From NCBI GenBank assembly GCA_023053575.1, contig JAKZAP010000005.1, forward strand, positions 7,254,001-7,318,000: DNA of 64,000 nucleotides, in the 5' to 3' direction. The translations under genes were made by a program, and so were the position numbers. How positions within the stretch are numbered: the first letter of the stretch is position 1; each line of letters opens with the position of its first letter. Under the pieces are notes generated by a model. It made no database searches and was not told where the DNA came from. It saw nothing but the letters and a program-made list of their open reading frames with translations. Positions 54,076-64,000 of this stretch are shown in pieces. Source of the stretch: Branchinecta lynchi. Its lineage: Eukaryota; Arthropoda; Branchiopoda; Anostraca; Branchinectidae.

Positions 54076-54481
54076 TTAGTTGTTCTTTAATGCCAGAAGG
54101 ATTGCTGAAACAGTTAGCTGTTCAATGATATAAAGTTTTTTATTTTTCCTTTCTCTTTGGCTGTTTTAGAAGCCAGAAACAAAGACAAGGTATGGAAAAA
54201 TCTAGAGAGGTGTTCACATAAGCATACCTCTACTGTATGTCAGTGTTTTCTTTGTGTCTCTACTTGGGGTAACTGTAGTAAGTCCAGACCCATAAGAGCC
54301 TTTACATTGTTCCAAGTCAGTCAGTATCTCTCTCTCAGTTCTGGTAGGGCTTCAGTACCCTTATTAATTTAATACCTGTTCCACTGTTCAGCCTTTCTAA
54401 TCTTTCTATCCATATACATTATTCTATCTAGACCGCCAAGTATCGCCGGTAGGGCATTTACGATACTCCGACCCACCAACT

Positions 54482-54730
54482 TAAGTTGCGTTTTATTGGA
54501 ATCACTTTTGTTTCGTCAAAGTTTGTAGTTTGGCTCTTGTTTTGTCTTACTTGCGTTTTATTGAGTTCTTGTTTCCGAAAAGTCAAACTACACCAAACTA
54601 CGTCGGCGAGGTAGTTTGTAGTTTGAGCTCCGTAGTTTCAGGTTCGAAACTACAGCAAATGGAATGGACAAATAAAACGGCTTTTAAGCGAAACTACGCC
54701 GAAACTACGTCCAAAAAAACGCAACTTTAT
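54482..54730. mobile_element. Small TIR element with AAGTTGCGTTTT ends
   Basis: AAGTTGCGTTTTATTGG at the left and its near-mirror CCAAAAAAACGCAACTT at the right, about 245 bp apart. Inside are several CGTAGTTT/AAACTACG palindromic motifs. No protein is encoded. Confidence 0.6.
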
Positions 54731-55135
54731 TAGCCACATTTCAATCGTTAGAATACGTACGACTCCGAGGGTTCTACGTATTAGTACGATTGGCATCCCG
54801 GTATTCCCGTTCGCTGTATTTCTTCTGTTAAATAAAAGGAAAGGAAGAAGGAGAATCACAGCTGTTATGATTATTTATTTTGGTTTATTTATATTTATTA
54901 CTTCTTATTTAAACCCTAATTTCAAGATTGCCTGGTTCCAGTTTACTTGGTAGGCTGATAGATGACAGTCAGGTCTGTCCACACACAGATTTTTGGATAC
55001 CCTAGTCTAGACCAAATGCTGGGTATATACAATCAGATCAGTATACAATATTTGGCAGAGCCTTTGCCTAGCGCTGGTTACCCTATGCCAAACACTGAAT
55101 AGCTGCTGGCATCTTAGCTCTGCTACTTCACTGTA
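54731..55135. other. Unassigned; small repeat fragments
   Basis: GGTTACCCTATGCCAAACAC at 55076 matches one end of the small element at 58421. Nothing else recognised. Confidence 0.4.
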
Positions 55136-55558
55136 GGCGTACTCTCGCTGTTCCCCGAGGACTCGTCAGGGAATCGAAGAGAACGGCGAGAATAGAGGGA
55201 GTCACTCCACGCGGACTCCGTGAAACAGAAACAGCGAGAACACGGACAATGCTTCCAAAATTGATTTTGTTCGAATAAGAAATAGGCAGTTGACGAAATT
55301 AGTCTGGATCCACATTATTTTTGGTTTTGTTTATTCTGATTATTTTAATTAATTTTACATTGCACCGATCAGCACCAATACCAGCAAAAATTGATTCCCC
55401 TCGGAATCTGAAAGTGAGTTCTTTTTGATGACGGGGATGATAATCAGAGCATTCCCTGTCCGTGGGGACTTGCGAGAATACCAGGAGTGAGTCCCCGGGA
55501 CAAACAAAAATGCGGGGACTCCTCAAGTGGAGTCCTTGGGGAATGGGGAGAATACGCC
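55136..55558. mobile_element. TIR MITE, GGCGTAYTCTCGC family, third copy
   Basis: It starts GGCGTACTCTCGCTGTTCC and ends GGGGAATGGGGAGAATACGCC-type sequence. The internal order (GAGTCACTCCACGCGGACTC, GCAGTTGACGAAATTAGTCT, CAGCAAAAATTGATTCC) matches 30346-30756 at lower similarity. Confidence 0.75.
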
Positions 55559-56590
55559 TTATGATCCTTGTATGGATGAACCCAAATTCTATTCTGGGTT
55601 ATGCAGAGCCAATCAGACGGCTTGGTAGGTTTCATCAGCAGGCCAAGGAAATTAGCGTCACCAGGGGTGCTACAGGTAGCGTCAAATGTTCAAATAATGT
55701 ATACAACAGATATGTTAGCTACGACTAGGTTCCTCCCAAAGTTTCCCTCAGGATAGCGGTCAATTCGAGGGGATGGAGTCTCATCCGGTAAAGCAAATAA
55801 TTAGAGGCCTTGGGGATGTGACAGCCCCAGATATATAGCGTCAAATATTTAGCTTTGTTGGAACCTGTAGAAACAACTTTTATTCCAAAGAACACAGTTT
55901 TAGAAGGAAGGCTTATTGTTAGTTTGAGGACAAATACTTGAACTTGAGAAAGCGTTTGGATTTTTACGATTGTCATGTGGCTAATAAGTTGCCCCAGAGT
56001 GACGACTGTCTATCGTCAAAGGGGTGAAGTTTGGCAAATCAAACGGGAAAACAGCGGTAGATAACCCAAACAAGAAGTAGCTGAACTTAGCCAGGATTCC
56101 TGTCAACCAAGTCAGACGAAATCAAGATCTTCCAGCACCTATTTGCGATCCTGCGAGTGTGTGACCTGATCGAAAAGGTCTAAGAAGCCAACAGCGCATA
56201 ACAGCGGCGCTAGCAACACCTAGAATCCATTGACGAGGAAGAAGCCTGCATAGGCATTGGGCCCTTTTGGCGTATTCTTGGAACATACTACTACCGAAGG
56301 AATTAATTATTCAAAGTTTCTAGTAGCCTTGAATAGGCCGCTGCTACTATTCGGTTTACGTCTGGTTTACATAAGAGGGTGGGTTTCCTAACAGCTTCAC
56401 AGGAGTCCTAATGCCAGATGAAGCCACACTGCAAACCAGTCTATGGATGAAATCCCTGTCAAAATCTGATCCAGTCTAGACATGTCAGGTAGTGCATAAC
56501 CATATACGTCTACCACATCTAATTCGTCTAATGTGACAAACGTCTGACTTTTTTTTATTCACTATATCATTTTATTTCATTCCCTGCATT
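55559..56590. repeat. Repeat R copy and other repeat debris
   Basis: 55585-55655 (ATTCTATTCTGGGTTATGCA, GGCTTGGTAGG, CAGCAGGCCAAGG) is repeat R, also at 52000-52065 and 13095. 55689-55730 is one arm of the TTGAGCCCAAGC foldback family (AATAATGTATACAACAGATA). 56227-56290 (GAAGAAGCCTGC, GGGCCCTTTTGGCGTATTC, TACTACTACC) matches the 62-bp extra block at 25110-25170 in copy 1. No gene is recognised. Confidence 0.55.
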
Positions 56591-56946
56591 TTGGTTTGTC
56601 CCAGGGACTCACTCCCAGTATTCTCCCCACGAACAGGGAATGGTCCGATCATCATCAACATCATAAAAAAGGACTCCCTTTCAGATTCGGAGGGGAATCA
56701 GGTTTTGCTGGTGTTGGTGCAATTTAAACTTAATTAAAACAATCAGAATAGACAAAACTCAAAATAAAGTAGATCCAGATTAATTTCGTCAACTTTATAT
56801 TTGTTTGTCGAACAAAATCCATTTTGGAAGCATTCCCTGTCTTCTCGCATTTTTCCGTACACAGAGTCTGCATGGAGTGACTCCCTCTTTTCTCGCCGTT
56901 CCCATAGATTCCCAGACTAGTCCTCGGGGAATGGGGAGAATACTCC
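56591..56946 (-). mobile_element. TIR MITE, GGCGTAYTCTCGC family, reversed and truncated
   Basis: It reads TTGTCCCAGGGACTCACTCC, GGACTCCCTTTCAGATTCGG, CAATCAGAATAGACAAAAC, AATTTCGTCAACTT and a right end GGGGAATGGGGAGAATACTCC-type sequence. The outer part of one TIR is missing. Confidence 0.7.
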
Positions 56947-57908
56947 TCTAGTCATGGGTCCACTTCTAGTAGGGGTAGAACATCTGCCCTTTGTCCCGGT
57001 CAGGAAAGAGAACGGAGAAAAGAATTGACCATCAAAGCAACTTCTGCGTTCTGCAGATTCACTGAGCTTTCCCCATTCTCTATTGTAACAAAAGGAGAAA
57101 AAGAAGAATGGGCTTCATCTCAATAGTCATGATGTGATATAAGAGAATTAAGATCACAAACTCAACTTTTATTTTCTTGATTCTTGATAACGTTACCCCC
57201 ATGTTCCACCTCTAGCATCCTTCCAGATGAATTCTCCCATTTTCCATGTATTACTCCTAGCAGAATTTCTGCGGTCTTGTATTTGCTCTTCTGTTATATG
57301 CTGTGATGCATCCAAAATTAGGAAAAGTTGATGAAGAGGTTGAAGAAGCTTTATTTGTCTCTCATTTTAGCCACAATTTAGCGATCAGTGCAGGGTCAGC
57401 TAGAATACTATTGTAGCCCAATTCCTTCTTGTTTCAAAGTGCTGTGACATAATCAAGGAGGTTTGGTGGACTATGCCAAATTCGTTTTCAGGATCAATTA
57501 GGGTATAACAGTGCTAGTATCATGCCAGTACACAGATTTGCTAATCGTTATGTAGTTAGGCTAATTGCAAGATTAAATCTTAACTCTGTAGCCACTAAGA
57601 TGTAATGTGCACTTGCCAAAGAAAATTCTGGTTGTGCTCTGTTGCAAACATTTTCTAGACAGGTACAGTACCGGACATAACTTAAATACCTAGCATTCAT
57701 GCTCTAGCGTACCTTAAAACCAAATATCCATGCAATAACTCATCTTTGTCTTTTGTCAAATCAATTTTTTTTTTCATCTTCTTCTGAGATTCACTCCCGT
57801 AAAAAAATAAACAATCCTCAGATATAGTGGAGCACAGATCTAAACGAATTAGAATCAGCTCTTCCAGTTTAACTAGTAGCGTGCTGTGATATTCAAATCC
57901 TGTTCCAG
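56947..57908. other. Unassigned, probably intron upstream of Nudix exon
   Basis: Only short frames. No exon carrying the Nudix box was found here or further upstream in the window. Confidence 0.4.
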
Positions 57909-58038
57909 AGTGTTCTTCGACAGTGAGTGCGGAGTATTCCCGAAAACCGAGTTCGTCTTCGACCTTGAGCTGCCCCTTTCATTTACACCAAATAACGCCG
58001 GCAGAGAAGTCGAGAACCTCACACTTGTACCTGTTTCG
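57909..58038 (+). CDS. Nudix hydrolase (DUF4743 type), internal exon
   Basis: The exon lies between ATCCTGTTCCAG and TTTCG/GTGAGT. After one base of a split codon it gives 43 residues without a stop (VFFDSECGVFPKTEFVFDLE, then LPLSFTPNNAGREVENLTLV). This matches the part of Nudix hydrolases fused to a DUF4743 domain (animal and plant NUDT20/thiamine-pyrophosphokinase-related proteins) that lies after the Nudix box. There the pattern is roughly FFEDERGLFPNTEFVFDLELP, then a GEVE-F-L-P loop. Such enzymes hydrolyse nucleoside diphosphate-type or oxidised thiamine pyrophosphate substrates. The exon ends in phase 0 and joins in frame to 58703-58793. The exons carrying the Nudix box and DUF4743 were not found. 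Confidence 0.7.
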
Positions 58039-58420
58039 GTGAGTCTCTGATTTACTGTAGTTACTCTTGTGAACAATGGTGTGAAAATGTGTGCAGCGAT
58101 GGGTCGAATAGTAACTGAAATTTCATCTTCATTAGCCTCTGAATGGTTACTTACTTATTACCTCTACTGCCATGTCCGTCTCACCTCGCTGCCAGATTTC
58201 TGATAATAATACTTTCTTCAGGTTCATCCTCTTACTGTTTCCTTTTAGATTTTCGTTTTATGGTTACCTTTCTGGAATTCTTTTTGGGGAAAGTGTAGAT
58301 TCGTTTTCGGCAACACTATTGTCGTCCCCTTAATTGTGCTGATAGCAAGTGCGAGTACCCTCCCATCTTTTCAGGAACTGCACAGCAAAGTCTTCCCTTA
58401 CAATGTTCTGTCAAACGCTT

Positions 58421-58604
58421 GGTAACCTATGCCAAATGATAGCTACCTGTGTGTGCACTACTCCACTATATCCTAATAGGAATTCTGACTGGTTGATTTC
58501 TAACCTTCAGTAAACCATCGATGTTTTATTCAGTTAGGGTATCTAGCATCAGGCATAGGGTATGCCAAATGCTGGATAGACCGAGCTTTTGGCACACAGT
58601 TACC
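58421..58604. mobile_element. Small TIR element in the Nudix intron
   Basis: GGTAACCTATGCCAAATG at the left and the mirror of GGTAACTGTGTGCCAAAAG at the right bound 184 bp. Related ends occur at 55076 and 28020. It encodes nothing. Confidence 0.5.
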
Positions 58605-58702
58605 CGAAATCAAGGGTTTGTGTAGATTGGGCTATGTTCTGTATGAATGGCCCTATTTATTCCCTAGTTCAGTAAACATCTAATCCTATTCTCTTTTTAC
58701 AG

Positions 58703-58793
58703 GAAGTAATCCCATCATTTGTACTCAGAGATAAAAACAACAAGCTGGATAGTCAACAGTCACTCTCGCATGGATTTATCACACCAGAAAATG
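58703..58793 (+). CDS. Nudix hydrolase (DUF4743 type), next exon
   Basis: Ninety-one nt between TTCTCTTTTTACAG and AATG/GTAAGA. The frame follows directly from the previous exon and gives 30 residues (EVIPSFVLRDKNNKLDSQQS, then LSHGFITPEN). HG-(F/Y)-(I/L)-TPEN is the conserved C-terminal signature of the DUF4743 Nudix family, in which it follows the EVE-F-L-P-EV segment of the previous exon. It ends in phase 1. The last few residues expected after TPEN would be in a further exon that I could not locate before 64000. Confidence 0.7.
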
Positions 58794-58884
58794 GTAAGAA
58801 ATGAAAAGTCTGTTAACTAGAACTGATTTACTCCGCCACCTTTAATATACAGTAACTTGCATGCAACTGAAATGAAAGAAGTCC

Positions 58885-59170
58885 TTGCGAAGCGGATAAA
58901 TCTTATTGCTGTTGATGTTAAAAAGGCTTTCGATTAGATCAGGCATTCTAAACCTTTGGATAAGTTATTGGCAAATGTAACATAGAACATTTTTAGGAAG
59001 AATCGTCGCTAGTTTGATATCAGATAGGATGCAATGACTAAATATAAATCAACATATTCCGAGTGTCTCACACAATAATTTAGGTCCTTTATTGTTTCTC
59101 GTCATGGATAATGAGCTAGCAAGTTCATTTTCTGACCTATAGAAGTACGTGGATGATCTCTCGCTTGTTG
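58885..59170 (+). pseudogene. Decayed reverse transcriptase fragment
   Basis: Across several frames and stops the translation keeps AVDVKKAFD (RT motif A) at about 58909, LGPLLFLV at about 59085 and YVDDLSLVE (motif C) at about 59150. It is a dead non-LTR-type RT of another lineage than those at 13981 and 53318, probably lying in an intron or just downstream of the Nudix gene. Confidence 0.65.
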
Positions 59171-59396
59171 AGATTGGCCGGAAAAACCTCAAAAGCTCTG
59201 TAACATGTGCCTTCGCTCGGTTAAGCTTCTGTCCCTGCCGACAAACTAATTCTATCCTTTTTTCGTACGGCCTATTCAGGCTGTAGCAACCTCTAGCGTA
59301 TCGGAGTGACGGTGCTTCTTATTTTCATGGTCGTTCTCCTAATTTCCGTCGTTCTGTTTTCTCTTCTCTTGACTTCAGACTAAGAGAAGATTGTGG

Positions 59397-59789
59397 ACAC
59401 ATGATATGATATGATATGATATTTATTTGTCTTCAGAGCCCAAAGGCCATAACAAACACACATAAATAACAACATGTAAATACAAAATAAACGGTCACAC
59501 TACTACACTAAACCCCACTCAAACACTTTTCCCTGTGCCGACTGGCCACTCTGAGGAACCTCGCCAGGTTTCTTATACTAAGAAAATCCCTACTCCTCAT
59601 AATATTTACCAACCACTTCCTCCCATGAATCCCTCCCTTAAAAATTTCCTCCCTCAGATCCTCAATTTCATCACAACCAGACATAAAATGAATTAGATCC
59701 TCATCTCCCTCACCGCACATTGGACAAAAGTAAGGACCAGATTTCTCCCTAACACTTCCCAAATACTTTCTTCTTTCACCAAGTGGCAT
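59397..59789 (-). mobile_element. 5'-truncated LINE copy, same family as 13848-18560
   Basis: The minus-strand frame 59789-59508 encodes PLGERRKYLG, GPYFCPMCGE, then HFMSGCDE, matching the ORF2 C-terminus at 13981-16689 and ending in a stop at a similar place. The 3' UTR (GGCCATAACAAACACACATA in plus orientation) and a tail of ATGAT repeats (59402-59421) follow. The frame has no stop before its natural end. The element is truncated at about 59789, where family-X-flanking sequence begins. Confidence 0.85.
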
Positions 59790-59979
59790 GTATACTCCAG
59801 TTTGCTCTTGTCCTAACTTTAGTTCTTGTCGGTAGATTGGAAATTGGTGCAGGAAATAAGTTGGTGGAAGTATTCAAGCAATCAGAAACGGACTCCTGCT
59901 TTGGACAGAATACGAGCCTGGCAGCGTGCAGCAAAATAAAAATCAGGATTTGTTCAACCACTCAGAAACACCTTTGGTC

Positions 59980-60966
59980 TATAACGTAAGTGGAGGGATA
60001 ACTATGAGTTCGCAAAAGTTGTCAGTCTGTCCGTCCGTTTATCAGCACGATAACTCTCGAAGGGAATCAGATATGTTGATGAAGCTCTGGTCGAGGAATC
60101 CGGAATCCGGCAAAAACCTGAAAATTTGTCAAAAAAAAGTGTAATCTCAAGTTGATTAGAGGTTCGATTTAATAGAGAAGCATGCTGAATCCGAATACGA
60201 AAACTATTCTCTCCGGACAAGTAGACCGCCGGAATCCGGCCAAAACCGGAAAATTTGTTAAAAGTAAAAGTTTTATATGAATTTTATTAGGTGTTCGATT
60301 TACGGGGAAGAAGATATGCTGAAATCGGAATGTTTGTTAAAAGTTGTCGTTTTATCTGAAGATGATTAGAGGTTCAACATAGGGGTAAAGAGATACGCTG
60401 AATACGTTTTTGAACTTCAATTTTTTGTAAGACAAGTAGTTTGCCCGGAATCCGGCTGAAAACGGTAATTTGGCAGAAGTACGGCGGGAACCTTCGTCAA
60501 AGTAGATGTGACGCAGGCTATAGGGGTAAACACACATGCTGAATCCATATTTGAACTTGGTCTTCTCAGATGATTACCATTTGCCTTAATCTGTTTCTAT
60601 ATTTTATTAGTTAAGTGCTCAAGGAGTCAGGCGAAGACTGGACCTCTATAAGACCCGATTGTCTGGATCAAATATTAGATTTTTGGGATCCCATCGAAAC
60701 CTTTGGTCTTGTTTATCTTTAGTTAAGTCTTAAGTAAAAGTTTTACGTGGAATTTCATTAGGTGTTCGATTTACGGGTAAGAAGACGTGATGAATTCATG
60801 TATGACAATCATTTTCTACCCGGACACATAGTTAGCCACGAATCCGACTGAAATCGGAAAATTTCTTAAAAGTTGAAGTCGTATCTGAAGTTGATTAGAG
60901 GTTTGACATAGGGGTAAGGAGATATTAAATTGTTGGGATCCTATCGAAACCTTTGGTCTTGTTAAT
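59980..60966 (+). mobile_element. Family X element, forward copy with two right ends
   Basis: It starts ATAACGTAAGTGGAGGGATA (the GGGATCCC part is lost). The tetranucleotide run CAGTCTGTCCGTCCG (60024) and CGATAACTCTCGAAGGGAAT follow, then core repeats at about 60100, 60232, 60332 and 60446 (GGAATCCGGCCAAAACCGG type). The right end TTTTGGGATCCCATCGAAAC and CTTTGGTCTTGTT occurs at 60680-60713 and again, after another core unit, at 60931-60963. This suggests a duplicated or tandem terminus. Confidence 0.7.
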
Positions 60967-62360
60967 CGCTAAGACCAGTCCTGCCTGCTTGTCCCGGCCT
61001 ACCATACAGATTCTGCTATGTAAAAGTTTCCTTGGTTCCCGTTAGATTGTACAGCTATGAGAAAACGTATTTTGCGCTTCACTCCCTCTGCTTTGGAGAG
61101 AGAAAATTGACTTAGTTTTTGGGGGCAGAGGAAATTTAGTGACAGAAGTACTTTATCTGTCGAGAAAGGTTTCCCCAATACCATACCAGACAGTGGATGA
61201 AAGTTACCCCAAATAATGTTGTAATCCATGAACCTTGCAACTAACTAAGTCCCTGACAGCTTTTTTGGGCCCATTACTATTTTTTTTAAATAGTCTTTGA
61301 TTACGAGAATTTGTTATAGACCTCATTATAGGGCCTTGATACAACTTTAATTATTTCCGTGTCCCTTGCCTTGGATGACAATCTTGGCAAGATTTGCATA
61401 AACGTTCTCCGGACGGGTACGCTCTTCGGAAACAATGGCAATACGTCACGTAAAGAGAAAAAACTTGGCAGACGTAATAATCAGTTTCTTGCTTAAGGAG
61501 ATAGACTACACTTACGAAGTGAAGACTCTCGGGAATGAGAATGGCTGGAAATATTAATGAAGTAGAATGAATCGCTAATAAGTACGACGCGTCCTTTAAA
61601 TACCATCGTAAATTTTGCACTTCTATTTAAATTAGCATTTTCAGTTAGTTATACTATGATCATGTTGTTTAATTAATTAACTACAAAAGCAACCCTAGTC
61701 TATCCAAATAGCAAAGCTACAAAATAACTTATGGGGTCCTTGATAAGTTAAGACTGAAGATGACATAAGGTAGCCTACATATCTTTCATGGTTCAAGCTA
61801 CCTTATCTGATGAGGGATGCTTCTGAAGCGTTGCTCGTTCGAAATGTCGAAAAAGCCTCTATATTTTCTGTGATTGGGTCGCCCCAGAATGGGGTGCTTT
61901 TTCAGTTTACTGTCGTGTTGCTTCAGACCTTCACAATGTTGCTGTAATATTTTCCTTCTTCGTTTAACTTGTAGGTAAACGAAAGCGGAGTCATGGATCG
62001 TCATCTCCGTTGCTCCCGAAACCTCGTACGGTAGTTTGTACCCACCCTGCGGCATTTCACTGATTCTTACGTTTGCCGCGGTTGGCTTTTTCGAGGCTCA
62101 GATCCTGAACCTTGTCACCATTACAACTTTACTGGATTAACCGGCAAGGCCTCTTACGCAGCCGTGTTATTTTTATAAATTGATCGTGATTTATCTACCA
62201 CGAAGTAGACTATCAATGTTCATAGATAAATTCGAAACACAAAGTCGTCCAGTAAGATCCAACGGCGTGTTATTAGGAATAGTTATCACTACACTCGCCC
62301 GGTGAAATTATTTTGCTCATTTTAGAGAATATTTTAAATTGTCCCTCCTTCTTTTTCAGG
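60967..62360. other. Unassigned sequence, no feature seen
   Basis: No exon with good borders or recognisable protein was found. Confidence 0.35.
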
Positions 62361-62521
62361 TGGACAAGGGTGAAACAAGACGAATTAATCAGCTTCCACA
62401 ACGGAATGTGCGATTTATCAACTCCGTTCAGCACCTTGCTTCTGGATTCCACAGACGTAGAACCGAAAACAGTCGATGCCTAGTGTTTGAAGTAGCCATT
62501 TTTACCTCCGAATGTTGGTAG
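62361..62521 (+). CDS. Candidate terminal exon of unknown gene
   Basis: After a strong acceptor (CCTCCTTCTTTTTCAG) one frame is open for 53 residues (VDKGETRRINQLPQRNVRFI, ... FEVAIFTSECW) to TAG 62519-62521. An AATAAA signal lies at 62658-62663. Phase 0 does not match the phase-1 end of the Nudix exon at 58793, so it is not the direct continuation of that gene. No family is recognised. Confidence 0.35.
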
Positions 62522-62867
62522 AGCATTAGACAAAACCAGACGTAAGATCGCTAAGGTCTACTGTTCTTCTTTATATGTCGTGGGATTATGGATCAATCGT
62601 GACATGATTAGTGATGCATTGCTGCATTTGCAGAATCCGTGGTAGCCCTACGACCAAAATAAACTTTATATTCAAGCAAGAGGGTTTGTCCCCGCTGCTA
62701 TTCAAGTCGCCGGTTCGTCCGACTAATAGGAGTAAATCCAAACGAGAGTCAAAGGAGAACACCAAATTCTAACTAAATCCGCCTGATCTACTCTACCCGG
62801 AGATGCTTGCCAAGTTTTTTTTTTCCGCCCGTCGCGTACAGATTTTTTAGAGAGATTTAATTTTAAT

Positions 62868-63149
62868 ATGTCTAAATTAATTAACGGCAGATTCGACAAA
62901 CTGAATGATTTCATAAAATGTATTGGCCTCCGCCATCATAGTTGCACACTTTCAAGCTTGTTCAATCGTGTTTCTGCAATTCTTTGTACAACTAGAGTTT
63001 TGCGTGGACTCAACAATAATCTCACCGAAGATTCGGCTAATGCAGAATCGACTGATAGCTTCAAGTCGCGACATCTTTCTCAACACCGCTTATTCGGTCA
63101 CTCTGAATACTTGTGTGATCCCAAGAGGCGAAAGTGTTATGTGATGTAG
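62868..63149 (+). CDS. Candidate small protein or single-exon gene, 93 residues
   Basis: An ATG-initiated frame (MSKLINGRFDKLNDFIKCIG ...) ends with a basic Cys-containing tail (KRRKCYVM) and TAG at 63147-63149. An AATAAA lies at about 63299. It has mixed polar composition, no signal peptide, no membrane segment and no recognised motif. A second overlapping frame is also open, so chance cannot be excluded. Confidence 0.3.
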   Translation: MSKLINGRFDKLNDFIKCIGLRHHSCTLSSLFNRVSAILCTTRVLRGLNNNLTEDSANAESTDSFKSRHLSQHRLFGHSEYLCDPKRRKCYVM

Positions 63150-63309
63150 TGTAATCGTACTAATAATTATCCCCTACTGGCAGTGCATGTTGAGCTCGTG
63201 ATGCTGTGTATTATCGACGTACACTCCCAAACGGAAACGTGCAGCCCTGTGTTTTCTGATTTTGTGTATACCAGAGCAATTTTCAATTTACAGTTTACAA
63301 TAAAAGTTG

Positions 63310-64000
63310 TTCTTGCTAGTTTTATTGGTTCTTGGTCTGGAACTCCAAGGAATACCACATCTGGGAACTGCCCATCCCTCGAATTTCTTCAGAGGGAACT
63401 CGCTTGCGGTATTTCGGCTTTCTAAGACTGATGTAGCCTGCTTAGTAAGTTTGCTGTGCGAATCTGCGTTCGAACTGAGAACTCGCAGTTGAGAAAATGA
63501 ATCGCGTTGGCCTCATGACGAAGGACTACTACTCCATACTCCTGACTTTTTCCTTCTTTGATGAATAGGATAAAATTAGAGAAAAGCCCACATTGAAAGG
63601 AGAAGAAACTGACTTCAGTGGTTTTCAGAATGCACAACCCTCCTTTTTCTAAGTAGCGAATGTCAAATTTGCTAAAAGCCAGGCTTCATCTTCCAGATTT
63701 TTCTTCCGGATTCCAGACAGCATTTTTGGTCTGGAAGGTGAACCCGGCCCAAGACGTCTGTAAGTCCGGGCTGTCGGACATTCCGGATGAATGGAAGGTA
63801 CCATAGAGGGAACCGGTCCGAGAGACAAAACAAAAATGCAAATGTAGGAAGAAGCGAGAAAGTGATTGGCAGTTGTGACTGGGATGTAATTTGTATGAGA
63901 TATTTGAAGTGGGAAGGGACCTCTAGGGAAAGGTCGAAGAAGAGCAAATCAGCCGTCATCGTTATCATAAAAATTCACTACGCGGAAGCCTCGGACATCT
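63310..64000. other. Unassigned sequence, no feature seen
   Basis: Short frames on both strands with no exon borders, family motifs or repeats recognised. Confidence 0.35.

Larger units (their letters stand above)
50521..54475 (-). repeat. Third, inverted and diverged copy of the duplicated segment
   Basis: Read in reverse, 54475 to 50680 follows copy 1 from about 23690 to 26560 in order, with a deletion replacing about 24500-25740. It is interrupted by three insertions (51242-51535, 51884-52620, 53318-54075) that copies 1 and 2 lack. Its two parts 50520-50780 and 51590-51790 are also direct repeats of each other (GCAGCCGCCTAAAAMAATGC, TTGGCAACACTGATGCC). Divergence is clearly higher than between copies 1 and 2. 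Confidence 0.8.

Noticed and set aside
59783..59989. Plus-strand frame opening at the LINE fragment edge
   Set aside because: It begins inside the truncated LINE copy and has no recognisable protein content. The minus-strand LINE reading is clearly the real one.
63672..63968. 98-codon minus-strand frame
   Set aside because: Hydrophobic/aromatic composition without motif, no promoter or splice evidence, and it runs near the window edge. Not supported.

Overview
The window is eukaryotic nuclear DNA, most likely from an invertebrate animal with a transposon-rich genome. The evidence is spliced exons with GT-AG borders, non-LTR retrotransposons, a Pol III tRNA-like gene with intact A and B boxes, long satellite-like elements, many short inverted-repeat transposons and a 100-N assembly gap. 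No operon, CRISPR array or intact virus is visible. The species cannot be named from the sequence. All repeat boundaries and exon calls were made by eye.

Layout. Positions 1-12.9 kb are dominated by one family of satellite-like elements, called family S here. It has C-rich/G-rich modules of about 140 bp, a GTCY-type tetranucleotide run and a palindromic right end containing TATGGCACTTG. Copies lie in both orientations, two of them head to head (2671-7840), and one (11510-12890) is nested in another repeat. Positions 13.3-19.5 kb hold a nearly full-length two-ORF LINE on the minus strand (13848 to about 18560), with a minisatellite at its 3' side and an inverted tandem array at its 5' side. 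Positions 20-23.6 kb hold a second composite family (family X, about 130-bp core repeats between GGGATCCC-bearing ends) and a long inverted repeat with arms of about 405 bp.

Positions 23.6-39.1 kb are two near-identical copies of a 7.5-7.7 kb segment, separated by the gap at 31306-31405. Each carries a tRNA-Thr-like gene, three MITE families and the same set of exons of an unidentified plus-strand gene. Copy 2 continues past the gap point and gives two further exons. The pair could be two haplotypes joined by the assembler or a real tandem duplication. A third, older, inverted copy lies at about 50.5-54.5 kb. It contains at least three insertions whose empty sites are preserved in the first two copies: a 294-bp TIR element with CTC flanks, a 737-bp TIR element with TTA flanks, and a 5'-truncated LINE.

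Positions 39-50 kb and 54.5-64 kb are mostly unassigned intergenic or intronic DNA with scattered repeat fragments. The best host gene is a Nudix hydrolase of the DUF4743 type (exons 57909-58038 and 58703-58793). Weaker exon candidates are at 44247, 46253, 62361 and 62868. The main biological content is mobile: two families with the architecture of Helentron-associated non-autonomous elements, nested and mirrored, and several foldback elements whose structure differs between the two copies of the duplicated segment.
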